A DNA stretch of 7,087 nt from Erysipelotrichaceae bacterium (GTDB lineage Bacteria; Bacillota_I; Bacilli_A; Erysipelotrichales; Erysipelotrichaceae): assembly GCA_017620435.1 (NCBI GenBank), contig JAFZQL010000192.1:1-7087 (forward strand), read 5' to 3'. Below the pieces are notes generated by a model. That model searched no databases, had not been told where the DNA came from, and was given only the letters and a program-made list of their open reading frames with translations. The translations under genes and the position numbers were made by a program. Position 1 is the stretch's first letter, and each line of letters opens with the position of its first letter. Below are positions 6,030 to 7,087 of the stretch, piece after piece.

Positions 6030-7087
6030 TGAAACTTACGGAAGACGTAATCAATGATATCAGGAACAGTGCCAATATCGTCGATGTGATCGGGCATTAT
6101 ATTCCTCTGGTAAAAAAAGGCAAAGGCTATACCGCACTTTGTCCTTTTCATGATGATCATGATCCGTCGCTGTCGATCAGTGAAGACAAGCAGATCTACA
6201 AGTGTTTTGTCTGCGGCAACGGCGGAAACGTCTTTTCTTTCGTATCGAATTTCAAGAAGATCTCTTTCCCGGAAGCGGTAAAGGAAGTGGCTGATATTAT
6301 CGGCAAGCCGATCGAGATCGATGTAGCACCGAAAAAGGTATCACCGTATCAGAAATACTATGACCTCTTAAATGCCATGATCGCCTACTGCAGATATCTT
6401 TTAAGCGCATCCAAAGCCGGAGAAGAGGCGATGGCCTATCTGAATGACAGGGGACTGGACAAGGAAACAATAGACTACTTCGGCATCGGTCTTAATCCGG
6501 CCGGAAATATGATCTACAAGTATCTGAACAACCATCATTTTTCCGATGAAGACATGATAAAGACGGGGATCTGCCGGATGCTGGACAGCGGCATGGCTGA
6601 CGTCTTCTACAACCGTATCGTTTTCCCGATCCACGACCGCGAGGGAAATCCGATCGCCTTTACAGCCAGGGACTATACCGGGAATTCCGATTCCAAGTAC
6701 ATCAATTCGGCCGAGAATCTGATCTATACCAAAGGAGACCATCTCTACAACTACCATCGTGCCAAGGAAGCGGCTAGAAAAGCCGGATATGTGATCGTAT
6801 GCGAGGGTGTCATGGACGTGATAGCGTACTACCGTGCCGGTAAAGACAACGTTGTAGCGACACTAGGAACGGCCTGTACGAGAAAACAGATCGAACTGCT
6901 GAAGGAACTGAAATGCAGGATCGTACTCTCATATGACGGCGACAATCCTGGACAGTACGCCAACCTTAAGATCGGCGAGATCCTGCTCAATGAAGGGCTG
7001 AGTGTTCTTGTCGTCGACAACAGGACCGATCTTGACCCGGACGAGATCATATCCCAGTTCGGCAAGAACGCCCTGCGTGATCTGGAA
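6029..7087 (+). CDS. dnaG: DNA primase, N-terminal part (cut by window end)
   Basis: 353 codons are visible without a stop; the full protein is usually about 600 residues, so the C-terminal helicase-binding domain is outside. DnaG makes the RNA primers for lagging-strand synthesis with DnaB/DnaC helicase. The N-terminal CHC2 zinc finger has Cys38-x2-His41 and Cys59-x2-Cys62 within ALCPFH and KCFVCGNGGNVFSFV. The RNA polymerase core has NRIVFPIHDREGNPIAF (195-211) and SKYINSAEN (222-230). The TOPRIM motifs follow: CEGVMDV (258-264, Glu259 and Asp263), LGTACT (279-284), and YDGDNPGQ (302-309, Asp303 and Asp305), then DPDEII (336-341). ATG 6029 overlaps the glyQS stop as TAATG. There is no clear ribosome binding site in front, so it is probably translationally coupled. 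The start is supported because homology begins at once with VINDIRNSANIVDVIG. The glyQS-dnaG order, often with rpoD next, is common in Bacillota. Confidence 0.97.
   Translation, partial: MKLTEDVINDIRNSANIVDVIGHYIPLVKKGKGYTALCPFHDDHDPSLSISEDKQIYKCFVCGNGGNVFSFVSNFKKISFPEAVKEVADIIGKPIEIDVAPKKVSPYQKYYDLLNAMIAYCRYLLSASKAGEEAMAYLNDRGLDKETIDYFGIGLNPAGNMIYKYLNNHHFSDEDMIKTGICRMLDSGMADVFYNRIVFPIHDREGNPIAFTARDYTGNSDSKYINSAENLIYTKGDHLYNYHRAKEAARKAGYVIVCEGVMDVIAYYRAGKDNVVATLGTACTRKQIELLKELKCRIVLSYDGDNPGQYANLKIGEILLNEGLSVLVVDNRTDLDPDEIISQFGKNALRDLE

Overview
The window reads as ordinary chromosome from a low-to-mid GC Gram-positive bacterium (Bacillota), most likely of the Erysipelotrichia type. This rests on the single-chain (alpha2) glycyl-tRNA synthetase followed directly by dnaG, the strong purine-rich ribosome binding sites, the compact layout and the protein sequences. 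The class-level placement is an inference from reading, not from a search. I see no mobile element, CRISPR array, tRNA or rRNA gene, or phage gene.

Region 1 (1-1935, + strand) is an ABC import cassette. It holds the last 51 codons of a substrate-binding protein, then a membrane permease, then an ATPase. The three resemble the tryptophan/aromatic amino acid importers of the TrpXYZ type. A strong hairpin lies between the binding-protein gene and the permease gene, where it could favour higher output of the binding protein. A hairpin at 1939-1960 ends this operon and also the gene that converges on it from the other side.

Region 2 (1963-3153, - strand) is a single gene for a protein of the coenzyme F420:L-glutamate ligase (CofE) superfamily. 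At 396 residues it is much longer than archaeal CofE, because of a large central insertion. No other F420 gene is visible, so its substrate is open. It is the least understood gene here.

Region 3 (3154-3249) is a 96-base divergent promoter region. It carries two perfect TATAAT boxes in a 9-bp inverted repeat, one facing each way, with the expected -35 zones overlapping in the middle.

Region 4 (3250-7087, + strand) is a probable operon. It starts with an uncharacterised FAD-dependent dehydrogenase (COG2509 type), followed by glycyl-tRNA synthetase (glyQS) and DNA primase (dnaG, cut by the window end after 353 codons). glyQS and dnaG overlap by one base. A likely second promoter for glyQS-dnaG sits at the 3' end of the flavoprotein gene. 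This block joins a housekeeping translation gene and a replication gene to a redox enzyme of unknown role.

No gene-free stretch longer than 300 bases exists: the longest are the 96-base divergent region and the 66-base gap after the first gene.
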